Shown piece by piece: positions 44,744 to 55,085 of a stretch of DNA of 64,000 nucleotides. This DNA comes from Knufia peltigerae (taxonomy: Eukaryota; Ascomycota; Eurotiomycetes; Chaetothyriales; Trichomeriaceae): the NCBI GenBank assembly GCA_030247855.1, contig JAPDRN010000029.1:62001-126000 (forward strand), in the 5' to 3' direction. Below the pieces are notes generated by a model. The model did no database searches. It had not been told where the DNA came from and saw nothing but the letters and a program-made list of their open reading frames with translations. The translations under genes and the position numbers were made by a program. How positions within the stretch are numbered: the stretch's first letter is position 1; every line of letters starts with the position of its first letter.

Positions 44744-45871
44744 AATGCTTGACCCCACGATCTGGCTTTGGTTAGCTACTAGCTAGCTTGTCGGCCTCTC
44801 TCGCCATTCCGATATGCGATTCACCATGCCACGGTTCGAGCGGGAAACACGGGAAGAGGTAATTCCCAGCTTTCCATCTCCGTCCATCAGTCGCCTTGTT
44901 CCAGGCAAACTTTTTGAGGTTTTTGGAAACGCCAATTGTTTTTTAAAAATATACCTGCAAACCAGGAATGTACCACTCTCAATCAGTGCAGCACAGTATC
45001 TAATAATCCCGCTCAGAGCTTGGGCTCGCAAGGGTGGCTGGAACACAGGATAACGTTCGAGAATGAACTGCGGCACATCGCCTTCCGTTCATCTTTGCTT
45101 GTGTTAAGGCTTCAGGACTATCACTGACCCATGAGAGCTGAACTGTAGATCAGGCGTTCTCCGCAGCAGACTAATGTCACCCTCCTTGCTCTTACAGAAC
45201 CCCCGCCTGCAACAAGCGACCTCAGATCAGGTACATGCCATACTCAGCGAATTTCGCTTGCTTCGGGACCGATTTCGTATCGAGAGCTTGACAAAACGAC
45301 CAACCCCTGGTGTCCGAACCAGTCATGCCGAAGCGCGCAAGACTGAGCACGTTGAGCTTATTTATGAAAAATACGAGGAGAATACTATCACGCTACCTGA
45401 TACTCTTCGCTGGACTATGAGATGCCCATTTAAGATTCAACCATGTAGTGTTGGCGGCGGGAAACTGAAATCAATTCGAGGAAGTCCTTGTAGAGAACTG
45501 GAGTGGTAGAGGTAACGTAAAGCCTTTACCACTCGCCAGAACGTAAACTTCTAATGTCCGAAGACGCCTTTCGCATTCATTGGAGTTCCCAATCGAACTT
45601 AAGCGACACCCTTTGAATAAATGAGCCTGATATGACGGATGTATATCTTACTGCGGCACGTCGCTAACCGCTGCTTCCGGATTCCAAAACACAGAGGTCA
45701 AAAATGCGGCACGCTACGCCCACACAGGGTCCATGAGGACTGGCGGTCACATGACATCATCTGAGTTGGTTTGAAACAAAGGGCTATCATGAGCCGGCTT
45801 TTGTGCCACTGCATAACCCGAACATATTCCCGCCGCATCCAATATTCCGACAACGGGAGGTGTCTTACCAG
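44744..45871. promoter_or_regulatory. Bidirectional promoter, fluoride exporter / Zn2Cys6 regulator
   Basis: About 1.1 kb between divergent starts. An open frame at 45174-45509 (111 codons, ATG start, hydrophilic, no domain) is not supported as a gene. No clear operator repeat was found by eye. Confidence 0.4.
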
Positions 45872-48702
45872 ATGGCTACAGTTTTGTCTCTGAAGCGACG
45901 ACGTGTCTCACGGGCTTGCGACAGTTGCCGCAACCTGAAAGCAAAGGTAAAGCCATGCCCGAAGCCGTGTGTTATCTTGGAGGTCTGGAGCTGACACATT
46001 CGCCATTTAAGTGCGATGGAAACCATCCGACTTGCGGACGCTGCGCTGGATATGGATATGACTGTAGCTGGAACGAGGGTAGGCTTCGAAAGTCTGCTTC
46101 CGACGGCAATGGAGCGAATCTGAATTGGCTCTTCATGGAGACCGACGGCCGAAAAATAAGAGATGCAATTGCCACTTACGAGAACTTAATTGGATGCCTC
46201 CGCAAAAACCTTTCTCGGGATGAGTGCAAGGTTGTCGACTTGCGACTTGCATCAATTCAGCTTCCAGACCACTTAACAAAGCAGATCGGACATGATACTA
46301 CGAGTATCTCACCGTCGCCAGAGCAGGATGTGGCGGACGATCATCATCCCACCACCTTTCGACGGTACTTGGGTGAGGCCAGTGACATTCGCTTCTTCCA
46401 TGCCGTGGAATCGGCCTTTTGCCAGCAAAGCGAGTCAGGTCAGCAAGAAGATGACCCCGAAGCGCGAGTCGAGAGCTACGAACAAGATGGTCCTCGCCAG
46501 CAGTTCTTGGAACAGAGCCAAGGCCCCTTGCCGCCCCGGGCTAGCGCGGACAATTTTGTCGACATATACTTCTCAACAATTCACATTGCTTATCCCTTCG
46601 TCTCGGAACCGGATTTTAGGCAAACATATGAATCGTTTTGGCGATCGGACTCGTTGGAAGGCTTCCGTGGGCCCTGGCTATCTTTGCTGGGTAAGTGAAT
46701 TTCAGAGAAGTACCACCTAAAATTCGCAAGATTTCTTCTCTGACAGCTCGTCATCGCACGGTGTCCTGAACAATCTACATGTCTATCGCCAGTGTAGTTG
46801 AAATGATCTGGCCTAATCTCAGATTCCTCCATTCCGCTGTCATTTCAGCCTCTGGACAGCCTCCATTGAACTCTCACTAACTTCTTCTAAGTAACCATTT
46901 TCGCCATCGGTTCGTGCTATGTGGGGATCGCTGAAGCCGAAGGAAGAACTTCCAATCCGCAGACGTCGCGTCAGCACCAACGTCATTTCGATCGCGCGAT
47001 AGCTATTGCACAGAACTATAGCTCGAACCACACGGTTGATCATATTTGTGCTTTGCTCGCTCAATGTTTCTATCTCCTGGCCACTTGCCAGACCGACCGA
47101 TGTTGGACAACACTAGGTTCGGCTGTTCGAATTGCCCAAAGTATCGGTCTCCATGTTGAAGATGCCCATCGCACGGGCGTTGGAAATACCCTGCCTTCAC
47201 CAGAAATGTGTCGTCGAGTTTGGTACTCCATATTTGTGCTGGATCGCCTCCTAGCATTGCAATTGGGACGTCCACCGGCTATCAGCGAGGCAGGTTTCGA
47301 TGTTCAACTTCCATCTCAACAGTCGGATGTCGACTTTGCGAATTCGACCGGTCAGTATGGCATGCACGAGACAGACTGGGTAGGAGACTATTTTATTGCA
47401 ATGATCAAGTTCTCGGAAATAATTGGAAGAGTCTTCGAGAGTCTGTACGGACCAAGAAGAGCTGACGACCCCGCTTTGATCCTATCACACATCGATCATT
47501 TAGATAACGAATTGTCACGATGGCGATCAAAATTGCGGCGAAATTTGAGATTCGATTTGTCCCATACCTTTGAAAAGTCGATCATTTACAAAAGACAGGT
47601 ACGTCTCTCCACATGAAAGGTCAAACACTCTATTTTGTTGATACGAAGTCTAGCGAAACATGCTTGCCGTTAAATTCTACAACCTCCAAGCGCTAATTCA
47701 CCGGCCTCTATTATCACCCCCCAAAGTATTGAGAACGTGTCCCAACTATCAAGCAGAAAGTGGCCGTATCTCAATGTCTAAAAGAAAGTGTATTGTTGCT
47801 GCGCAACACACTGCAAAACTACTTCATAACCTCGACGATAAGAAGAGTCTCGTTTATGGCTTTCCCTGGTGGCAGATGATATCATGTCTTATTTGTGCCA
47901 GTTCGATCCTTCTTGTTGCAAGCATTTGCGTGGACCTGGATTCAGACAAAGAAATCTTCAAAGACACAGACTGGACAGCCGTGGATGAAGATGCCGAAGT
48001 TTGCCTGAAGGTCTGTCAAGCTCTCAGCTCTAATTCAAATGCAGCAAGGCTGGCGAGTGACATGATGCAAAGGCTCAAGAAAACAAGGACGATCTCCAAA
48101 GGTAAGTACTACATTCATCCCAACAACGAGCTGCTGTGCCCTTGCTGCCCACCGTTGCATTCTCCTCGTGGTGACCAGGCATCCGTATCTCCGAGTTGAA
48201 GCCCGCAGTAACCTCGTCAGGGGTTGTCATGCTGAAAATTTACCCTTCATAGTCCTAAAGAATCTTATTCTAACCCGTGGCGACCTGTTTACCTTAGGGG
48301 AGACGATGAATTGTGTTGCAATCGGGGTTGTCCCTACTGCAGAAAATGGGTTCGGCAATATCACAGATACACTACCATCCGGCGACCTCTTCCAGGCCAC
48401 AATGCTATCACAGCTTGACTCTACGGGCCTGAGCCAAGAATCTTTCAACCTCATGTACCAGACGATGCCCTACGAGGTTTCAGAGCCGGTAATGTGTAAG
48501 TGATTCTCTGCGGATTTCCCCGGCGATGGCAAAGGCATTTTGCTTAGAACGAAACCAAAACCTATTGAATTGTCGTTCTTTTGATCGATTCGTAGCCTTC
48601 AACCCGCAAGTATCCCAAGCTAACACGCTTTATGCGCTGGCAGGGTCGGCACAATTTGTGAATGAAGCATATAACCCCTTCCTACATCCTCCGGCTATTT
48701 AG
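45872..48702 (+). CDS. Zn2Cys6 transcription factor with fungal_trans domain
   Basis: Six exons, 45872-45946, 46012-46690, 46892-47598, 47654-48101, 48298-48495 and 48596-48702, give about 737 residues in phase. The zinc cluster is split by intron 1: CDSCRNLKAK, then CDGNHPTCGRCAGYGYDC. The middle domain shows VDIYFSTIHIAYPFVSEPDF, TLGSAVRIAQSIGLHVED and RRVWYSIFVLDRLLALQLGRPPAI, the classic fungal_trans core. The last exon (LAGSAQFVNEAYNPFLHPP) is short. A possible extra exon at 48179-48252 was set aside because its frame runs to a stop and no phase-matching donor was found. The introns at 46691-46891 and 48102-48297 are long for this window. Placed between the fluoride exporter and enolase, it is the obvious candidate regulator. 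Confidence 0.9.
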
Positions 48703-49188
48703 ATCTGGGATACTGCGTGATGATGAAAAAGGATGTGTTCGTCATTTGATACAGATGCAAATAGTCTGAATCAAACACACATTTCGGTAAATTTGCGCGT
48801 CTTATGCTGTTGGTAGATAATAACCTGTCGTTGCTTGACGTGGGTTGACATATGCCTGTCCTTAGGTCACATCTCTTCTAGTCACTTCACCTATCCGGTT
48901 GTGGCGCCCGACCGTCGTTTAAGATGGCGATAGGAGTCAAAGGCCACTCCATGGGAATGGATATCAGACCACCATCCCGGCCGCATCGTGTTTGCCGGTA
49001 GACCCTGTCGCGTTTTTCCACCTAACAACACGACCACAAGGCCCTCACGTGAGGTAAAGCGCTACGTCACATATATCCGATGCCTCCCTGGGTATTTATT
49101 CAATCTAAATGGGAATTTCTGTCGCTCACACAAAGAGAATTGAGAATCTGCATCCTCTAGCAGTTACGCTTTCGTCATTCCATCGAAG
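48703..49188 (+). promoter_or_regulatory. Enolase promoter with a 12-bp palindrome
   Basis: Contains the perfect palindrome CCTCACGTGAGG at 49043-49054, about 135 bp before the start codon, with an E-box core CACGTG. CCCGGCCG and GCCGG words lie near 48978-49002. The binding factor is unknown. Confidence 0.45.
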
Positions 49189-50584
49189 ATGCCGACCATA
49201 TTAACATCTGTGAAAGCCTTTCAACGTCTCGACTCGCGGGGCAAGCCTACTGTGCAAGTCGAGGTGGAAACCAAGGACGGAAAATTCCGTGCCCTTGTGC
49301 CGTCGGGCGCATCCAAAGGAGACTATGAAGCTATCGAGCTACGCGACGGGGGTGAAGCATACGGAGGAGCTGGAGTCCAAAAAGCCGTACAAAACGTGCA
49401 AGAGACTATCGGACCTGCGCTTCTCGAAAAGCAGTATGATCTGGAAATGGGTTTGAAAGAGATCGACAGCTTTATGATCAAGTTGGATGGCTCCTCGGAT
49501 AAGAGTCACCTGGGAGCAAATGCTATTCTCGGTGTCAGCATGGCTTGTGCCAGGGCATGTGCAGCTGCAAAGGTGAGCCAACAAAGTTCGAAGTAATTAA
49601 ACAGACTGCTGACGAGTCATTGGCTAGAAATTGCCATTGTATGACTTTCTGGCCAGCGAGCTTCAATCATCACCGAAACATCACATCGTCCCGGTTCCTT
49701 TCTTCAATGTTCTCAATGGTGGCGTTCACTCAGGGAATACAATGGCATTTCAAGAATTTATGATCGCGCCGACTGGTGCTAACTCCATCACTCAAGGCAT
49801 CCAATGGGCGACTGAAGTGTATCAGACATTGAGATCAATCATCATCAAAAAGTTCGGTACAGCAGCTATTGGTATTGGCGATGAAGGGGGTTTCGCGCCG
49901 CCCATAACTCAACCTACCGAAGCATTGGATCTGATAATGTCCGCCATCAAGGGCGCAGGACATGAAGGAAAAATCAATATCGGCATTGATCCGGCCTCTT
50001 CGGAATTCTTTGGCGATGGACACTACGACTTGGGCTTCAAGTCCAACAAGCCAAGCAAACTCAGCAGTACGGAACTGGCAGATCTGTACAGGAGTCTTGT
50101 CGACAAGTATCCAATTGTATTATTGGAAGACCCTTTTGCGCAAGACGATTGGGAGTCATGGAAATTTTTTCATGTAGTTTCGAAGATCGACAATATCGAG
50201 GTAGTTGGCGATGACCTGTTAGCGACCAACCTCATACGTATCGAGAAAGCCGCAGAAGTGGACGCTTGCGACTCCCTGCTCTTAAAGGTCAACCAGATCG
50301 GCACAGTCAGTGAATCTCTCGCAGCGACAAAACGGGCGTACGAACTTGGCTGGGTTGTCTTCGTGTCTCATCGCTCCGGGGAAACCACAGACGACTTCAT
50401 CGCAGATCTTGCAGTGGGCATCGGCTGTGGCCATTTGAAAGCCGGTGCACCCTGTCGCGGCGAGAGGGTGGCCAAGTACAACCGACTGATGGATATCGAA
50501 GAGGAATTGCAGGCACGAAAAGTTGGCTCTTCTTACGCTGGAGAGTCGTTTCGGTATGCCTATTCTCAGGCTAAATTCGCATGA
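49189..50584 (+). CDS. Enolase (phosphopyruvate hydratase), divergent paralog type
   Basis: Two exons, 49189-49572 and 49628-50584, give 446 residues. Enolase converts 2-phosphoglycerate to phosphoenolpyruvate with Mg2+. Active-site segments are intact: the mobile-loop Ser42, NGG-x-H with QEFMI, GDEGGFAP, GIDPASSEF, LLEDPFAQDDW, VVGDDLL, the catalytic Lys in LLLKVNQIGTV, SHRSGETTDDFIADLAVG and HLKAGAPCRGERVAKYN. Deviations from usual fungal enolase are PSGASKGDYE in the mobile loop (usually PSGASTG), NGGVHSGN (usually NGGSHAGN) and GIDPASS (usually GMDVASS). A functional enzyme is likely, but not the standard glycolytic isoform. Enolase is inhibited by fluoride plus phosphate; the fluoride exporter lies 4.4 kb away. 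Confidence 0.95.
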
Positions 50585-50744
50585 TTTTCCCACAAACTTT
50601 GAGGTCAGCCGGGTTCAGAACTTGCTGAGGACTCAACCATCATATCTTTCATAGATTCAGGATGTTATGCATTCTTCTGGGCAGCGTTCATAGAAGCCGG
50701 CATGGGATATATGGCCAAGAAAAATTTAAGCTGATATACGCAAT

Positions 50745-51828
50745 TCACATCTTTACGAAGAACCATTTATCCAAATTCCCGTCGGCCGATCGATGTCCAT
50801 CATCTCCTGCAGGATTTGCGAAACCCGACAGTCTGTGGCTTTCCTCTCCCCTGACAAGACTTATTTCCCCTGGAGATGTCTTGCCATCAATCAGTCCTTC
50901 CCATGCTTTTTGGCATTCCTGGACTATTGACATGGCGTAACTAATGTCTTGTCAGATGCTTTTGTGCATTCTTGGGAGGCACGAGCACGGTAGAACAAAA
51001 GGCTCTTTGATGTCTTAACAGGAAGAAACTCACTTTCGATCCCTAAACTCTCCATTCAAGGCGATCTTATTGGGCTTCTTGCCATCGGGAATCTTGTATA
51101 ACTTGAACCAGTCTCGAGTCGCCTCCAGGAGACCCGGAAAATTTTGTTGTATATCTGCGATGCCGTTTACCTTGCTGGCGCAAGGATCGTTGATATCGAT
51201 AACGATGACCTTCCAGTCTGTCGCACCTTCGTCCAGAAGAGCCATTACACCAAGAACCTTTACACACTTGATCTGGCCGGTATAGGCAATTTCCTCGCCG
51301 ATTTCAAGGGCATCAAGAGGATCGTTATCGCCAGGGTGGTTGGTGTCTGGATGTATGTGGGAGGGATCTTCCCAGGTCTGGACGTGTCAATGGCTCGAGG
51401 TCCTTAGACGCTGCACTGGAGGATCCAGTACTTACTCCTGGAAGAGCACCATAGTTCCAGATGTAGCCTTTGTAAGGAAACACATTTCGTACAAAGCGGG
51501 CTCTGCCCTCCCTGATGTCCTGCTTTATCGGGTTGAATGCCTCATTCCGGGAAATCTGTCCGCATTACTTTCAGTGGCTCATCCACATATCTATGTTCTT
51601 TGCTTGGGCCAGCGGTTTCTCTCTAATACATACCTCGAACTTCGCGTTGGACCACCGAGGTATTTCTACCACCATGTTCAAGCTCTGCTTGTCACCATCA
51701 ACGTACAACGGGACGTCGTGCCAAATCGAAACGGGCGATCCATTACTCGAGAAATATAACCGATACTCCAAAGAGTCTGGAGCGCCCACCGGGCTGAGAG
51801 TATAGCCATCCGATTGTAGCTTACGCAT
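50745..51828 (-). CDS. Soluble inorganic pyrophosphatase, family I
   Basis: Four exons, 51828-51634, 51555-51436, 51377-51034 and 50940-50745, give 284 residues, near the fungal norm. Hydrolyses pyrophosphate to phosphate with Mg2+. Motifs: GAPDSLEYRLYF, WHDVPLYVDG, VVEIPRWSNAKFEIS, GYIWNYGALPGTWEDP, PGDNDPLDALEIGE with the catalytic Asp cluster, and DEGATDWKVIVIDIND with Asp/Lys ligands. All key residues appear present. The C-terminal exon (YAMSIVQECQKAWEGL) follows a 93-bp intron. It is convergent with the enolase gene (160 bp apart) and divergent from the small protein at 52225. Family I pyrophosphatase is strongly inhibited by fluoride, which ties it to the exporter locus. Confidence 0.94.
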
Positions 51829-52224
51829 ATCGATTGATACAGTACAAAGTTAGCAGCCAGAAGCTGGGTGAGAGAGTACGCCAAAAGTTCTTTTTCGAAC
51901 GATCTTGTGCCATACCTAGGTAGTGGACGGTGGCGTCGCAGAAAGTTACAAGTCAGGGAGTTCATCTGCCGGGTTTGTCCACCCGGACCGCGCGGAAATG
52001 TAAGTTAGTCTCATTGCACTCACCATATGAGAAGGTTCCCGGAATGGTCAGGTGAGGAGGTTCTCCAAAATGATCAGCTGGGGTTTCCTCATCGGAGGCG
52101 AGCAAAGTCGAGACACCGGTAATGGTTATAGTCTAGGCAAGATATCTTCCGTTCGAGAATTATTCCCACCTTTCAGTTGTTGGCAAGGACTTCGAAACAA
52201 GGAAATGACGCAAGAAGGAGAATC
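51829..52224. promoter_or_regulatory. Bidirectional promoter with a CCGGGT/ACCCGG inverted repeat
   Basis: About 400 bp between the pyrophosphatase and the small-protein gene. An inverted repeat with 6-bp arms (51969-51974 and 51981-51986, 6-bp spacer) has the CCG-N-CGG geometry that Zn2Cys6 dimers can bind. Whether it also occurs upstream of the other locus genes was not established by eye. Confidence 0.4.
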
Positions 52225-52587
52225 ATGTGGAAGAAACTCCGTGCTTTTTTCAAACTGGACCGATCTTCTCAGCCATCGAAACATCGGCGCCAGTCCGACA
52301 CTTTTGGAGGGTTAAGTGAACTCGCAATGCCTCCGCCTATTGAGAATCGCGAAGATTCTGAAGTCTATCGCCACCACACTCTGGAGGAAAATTTTGAACG
52401 AAGTTCACGGGGTGAAGACATTGATGCTGAGGATGGAGAAGAAGATATTCTTGTTCGCCATCACACCCTCGAAGAGAATCTCGCGCTCGCGAAAGAGCTT
52501 ACTCGGGAAATGAACCGGCAGTCACAAGAACTTCGCCGCCTCTCCTCTGAACACCACCGTGCCTCAAGCTCTGGGGCATTGACTTGA
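52225..52587 (+). CDS. Small hydrophilic protein with RHHTLEEN repeat and FEX-tail motif
   Basis: Single exon, 120 residues; not a family I recognise. It starts MWKKLRAFFKLDR (basic, amphipathic), then RRQS (a possible kinase site) and GLSELAMPPPI (residues 29-39), which matches the two SEL-A/T-IPxP motifs in the fluoride exporter's N-terminal tail. The octamer RHHTLEEN occurs twice, at residues 49-56 and 78-85, separated by an acidic stretch. The C-terminus is a probable short helix (LALAKELTREMNRQS). The repeats and motif argue for a real protein, perhaps an exporter partner; it could also be a duplicated and diverged exporter tail. Divergent from the pyrophosphatase. Confidence 0.65.
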   Translation: MWKKLRAFFKLDRSSQPSKHRRQSDTFGGLSELAMPPPIENREDSEVYRHHTLEENFERSSRGEDIDAEDGEEDILVRHHTLEENLALAKELTREMNRQSQELRRLSSEHHRASSSGALT

Positions 52588-53224
52588 AATAGGTCGAGCA
52601 TGCAAAGACTATGGCGTGAGTGGGTAGGAACAACACATACACCACGCGTTTGTTTTCCGAATCTATGGTATGAAGTAGCAAGTGAGAGAATGCTCTGGCA
52701 GTGCAGGATAAACATACTCCTAGGACTTCTTCCACAACCTCGCTGGATATCGGTACTTGATTGTTAGAAATGATTATTTCAAATCCTTCAGGATGAGATG
52801 TAGATAAGCTTGCATCCCCAGTTTAGCTAAATCAAAGCATCATCTTCCATATCTAGCGAGCGTCGTGTGCGTGGTTGAGATTTAGACTAGCTCACCTTGT
52901 TGTCAACGGGGTATGCGAAGCGTCTACGGCTTACGGACGCAGTGTTTGACGACTGCAGCCCACGGCAATCAATCAGGAGCGACTCGGTCAAGAGCTACCG
53001 GAATTCTTCGGTAATATTCACTTTCTAGGTTTCGTATACTTTGCATGAGTTTGATTTTGAAGAAGGCTAGAGCATTTGGTAGAACTTCTTAATGTTTGGT
53101 GAACCCTATCTCTCAAAGGCCTCCTCAAGATAGAACTCGATGCCTCATAGTTCGAATTTCCCAATGATAACACTATCAGCAGTCGAATCATTCCAGTCAA
53201 GCCTTGTGGCTTCCAATGGAACTT
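52588..53224. other. Intergenic, convergent 3' flanks
   Basis: About 0.6 kb. No gene is supported. Confidence 0.5.
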
Positions 53225-54317
53225 CTAGTCCAACCAATACCGCTCTCGACTAGAACTCAGCCGACGGTTCGAAAATTCTCCCGGACTTGCATCTATCGCG
53301 CTTTCTAAAGACGCTGGCTCTACCTCAATGCTTGCACGACTCATCCTTCTCGAAGAAGGACGTTGCATCACTTCTCCATGCTTGTCACCATCCTGAGATA
53401 GCCTTCCACTAGCAGCAGTACTTTCTCGCTCGAGATCACCCTCCTCCATCTCTTCACGTTCGATCTCTCCTTCTTCCGCCTTTTCCAGCTCTGAATCCTC
53501 TTCAGCACAAACGAATGTTGCACCCGGGGCCCACCAATGAAGCGGATACCGACGACGTCCGACATTATTGATGATTAGAGCCCATCCAAGCATAATCAGG
53601 GATGAAGCTAGAATAGTGGGTAGGTATCGCCAGGATAGCGTTACCACGTCCGATTGAACCGCCGCATTGAGACCCGTAGCACCAGCGCTGTGCAAGAGTT
53701 AATCTGTGTCCTTCGGGACTTCTTCGCGAGACCACTTACGGAGGATGAGCCGTGCCCGTGATCAGCATGGCGAGGAGTGAGGTTGCCATGGAGAGTCCTC
53801 CGTTGATAAAAGTCGAAGGGTGAAAATGCGTGTTCTCCAGGTATCCTTGATAACTTGCGTTCAAGACCCACAGCCTGGTAATAGCGGTTCCTACAAGGGC
53901 CGAAATGAAGTGGCCCAAGACAAAATTCCGTGGTTGCGCTACTGGGGACTCAATGACTCCAAAAAGGAGAACGGCGGACGCACCAAAGGACGTGATAATA
54001 GTAGGAGTGTGATAGATGTCGCGAAAAGCGGTGCTGGTCGACATGATTGCTTCGACGAGAAGGATACCGCCGAACGCGCCAATCCAACCAAAACCCCAGA
54101 CCTCAAACCGAAGTGGGATTTTCTGCAGCCACGTAAACGGCGGAAATGGCAAAGGCTCATATGGGGACTCAACGTCCGGCGGTCGATAACCTGTGAACCG
54201 GGAAACAATGAGCGGCAGATCAGCTCGGTAGTCCCTTCGCAATTTGAGGGAATGAAGGGTACTCCGTGCTGTCTTTTGGATAGGTCGTCTCTCCCCTTTT
54301 CGCCTTGTCTGCTGCAT
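53225..54317 (-). CDS. HPP-family integral membrane protein
   Basis: Two exons, 54317-53740 and 53687-53225, give 346 residues. The name-giving motif HPPAGATGLNAA is formed exactly across the 52-bp intron. Membrane segments include WIGAFGGILLVEAIM, TPTIITSFGASAVLLFGVIES, FVLGHFISALVGTAITRLW, MATSLLAMLITGTAHPP and ILASSLIMLGWALII. The N-terminus is basic; the C-terminal 100 residues are first highly acidic (EKAEEGEIEREEMEEGD), then Ser/Arg-rich. HPP proteins are found in bacteria, fungi and plants; a plant chloroplast member has been linked to nitrite transport, so an anion-handling role is possible. The upstream frame starts with GTG, so the ATG at 54317 is used. Its position at the edge of the fluoride locus is suggestive only. 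Confidence 0.88.
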
Positions 54318-55085
54318 CTTGATGCTTATATCTTGCACTGACTTGAGATGACTTTTATGGTCTTAGTAGCTTCTCTGCTGTCAAATTCTCTTGTCTCTGG
54401 AGAAGAGTGAGACGAATATATACACGCGACTGCGTGATGTAATACATGCCTCTGGTGATCCAGACTGATCATCCAAAGGCTCCTTTGATTCCAATCAAAA
54501 GATTCACAGTTAGACGTCATCTTCGGGACAATACTAACAGTGGTGCAGCATTCAGTGAAAAGCCTTGTTGCCAGGCGACATAATAGTTTATCTCGGATCA
54601 ACCGGGCAGAGCGGTTCAGTATGTCTGAAATTTACTGATACCTATATTTCTGACATGAGCTTCTGGTGATAATGTAGATTTGTGAAAGACTGAGTAACAA
54701 AATATGGCGATCTCACATGATATTGAGTTTTAATCAAATCTTGTGGAGCACTACTAGCATGATATTGTGACATGCATTCTGGGTTTCCCATCCTCAGGCT
54801 AGGGATTTTGCAATTTCCCACAAAAGTTGGCTACAATGAGTGACGTCCGCAGTACTTGCGATTGTCTTGCCCGTAGCAGCACAGCCGCCAGAGCGGCCTG
54901 CCGCTGTCTTCTGCTGCCCAGCGCTCTGTTCAATGGTAGCCTAGCAGCACTGCTCATAATGTAAAGCCGAGTTTCCCCTGTTGTCTTCCGTTCACTATCA
55001 TTACGAGTCAAGATCGCCCCGATATCAGTGAAAGATGCTTGATAGAATCCTCCACCGTGGAAGCGTGGAATATAGGGTAAGCAGC
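54318..55085. other. Intergenic
   Basis: Promoter of the HPP-family gene plus sequence with no supported gene. The minus-strand frame at 54799-55125 shows no domain. Confidence 0.4.

Noticed and set aside
45174..45509. 111-codon frame between the fluoride exporter and its neighbouring regulator
   Set aside because: ATG start, but no domain, no repeat or motif shared with the locus; kept only as a note in the promoter entry.
48179..48252. Extra exon (reading RISELKPAVTSSG) in the regulator at 45.9-48.7 kb
   Set aside because: Its frame ends in a stop and no donor with matching phase joins it to the following exon; direct joining of the flanking exons keeps phase.
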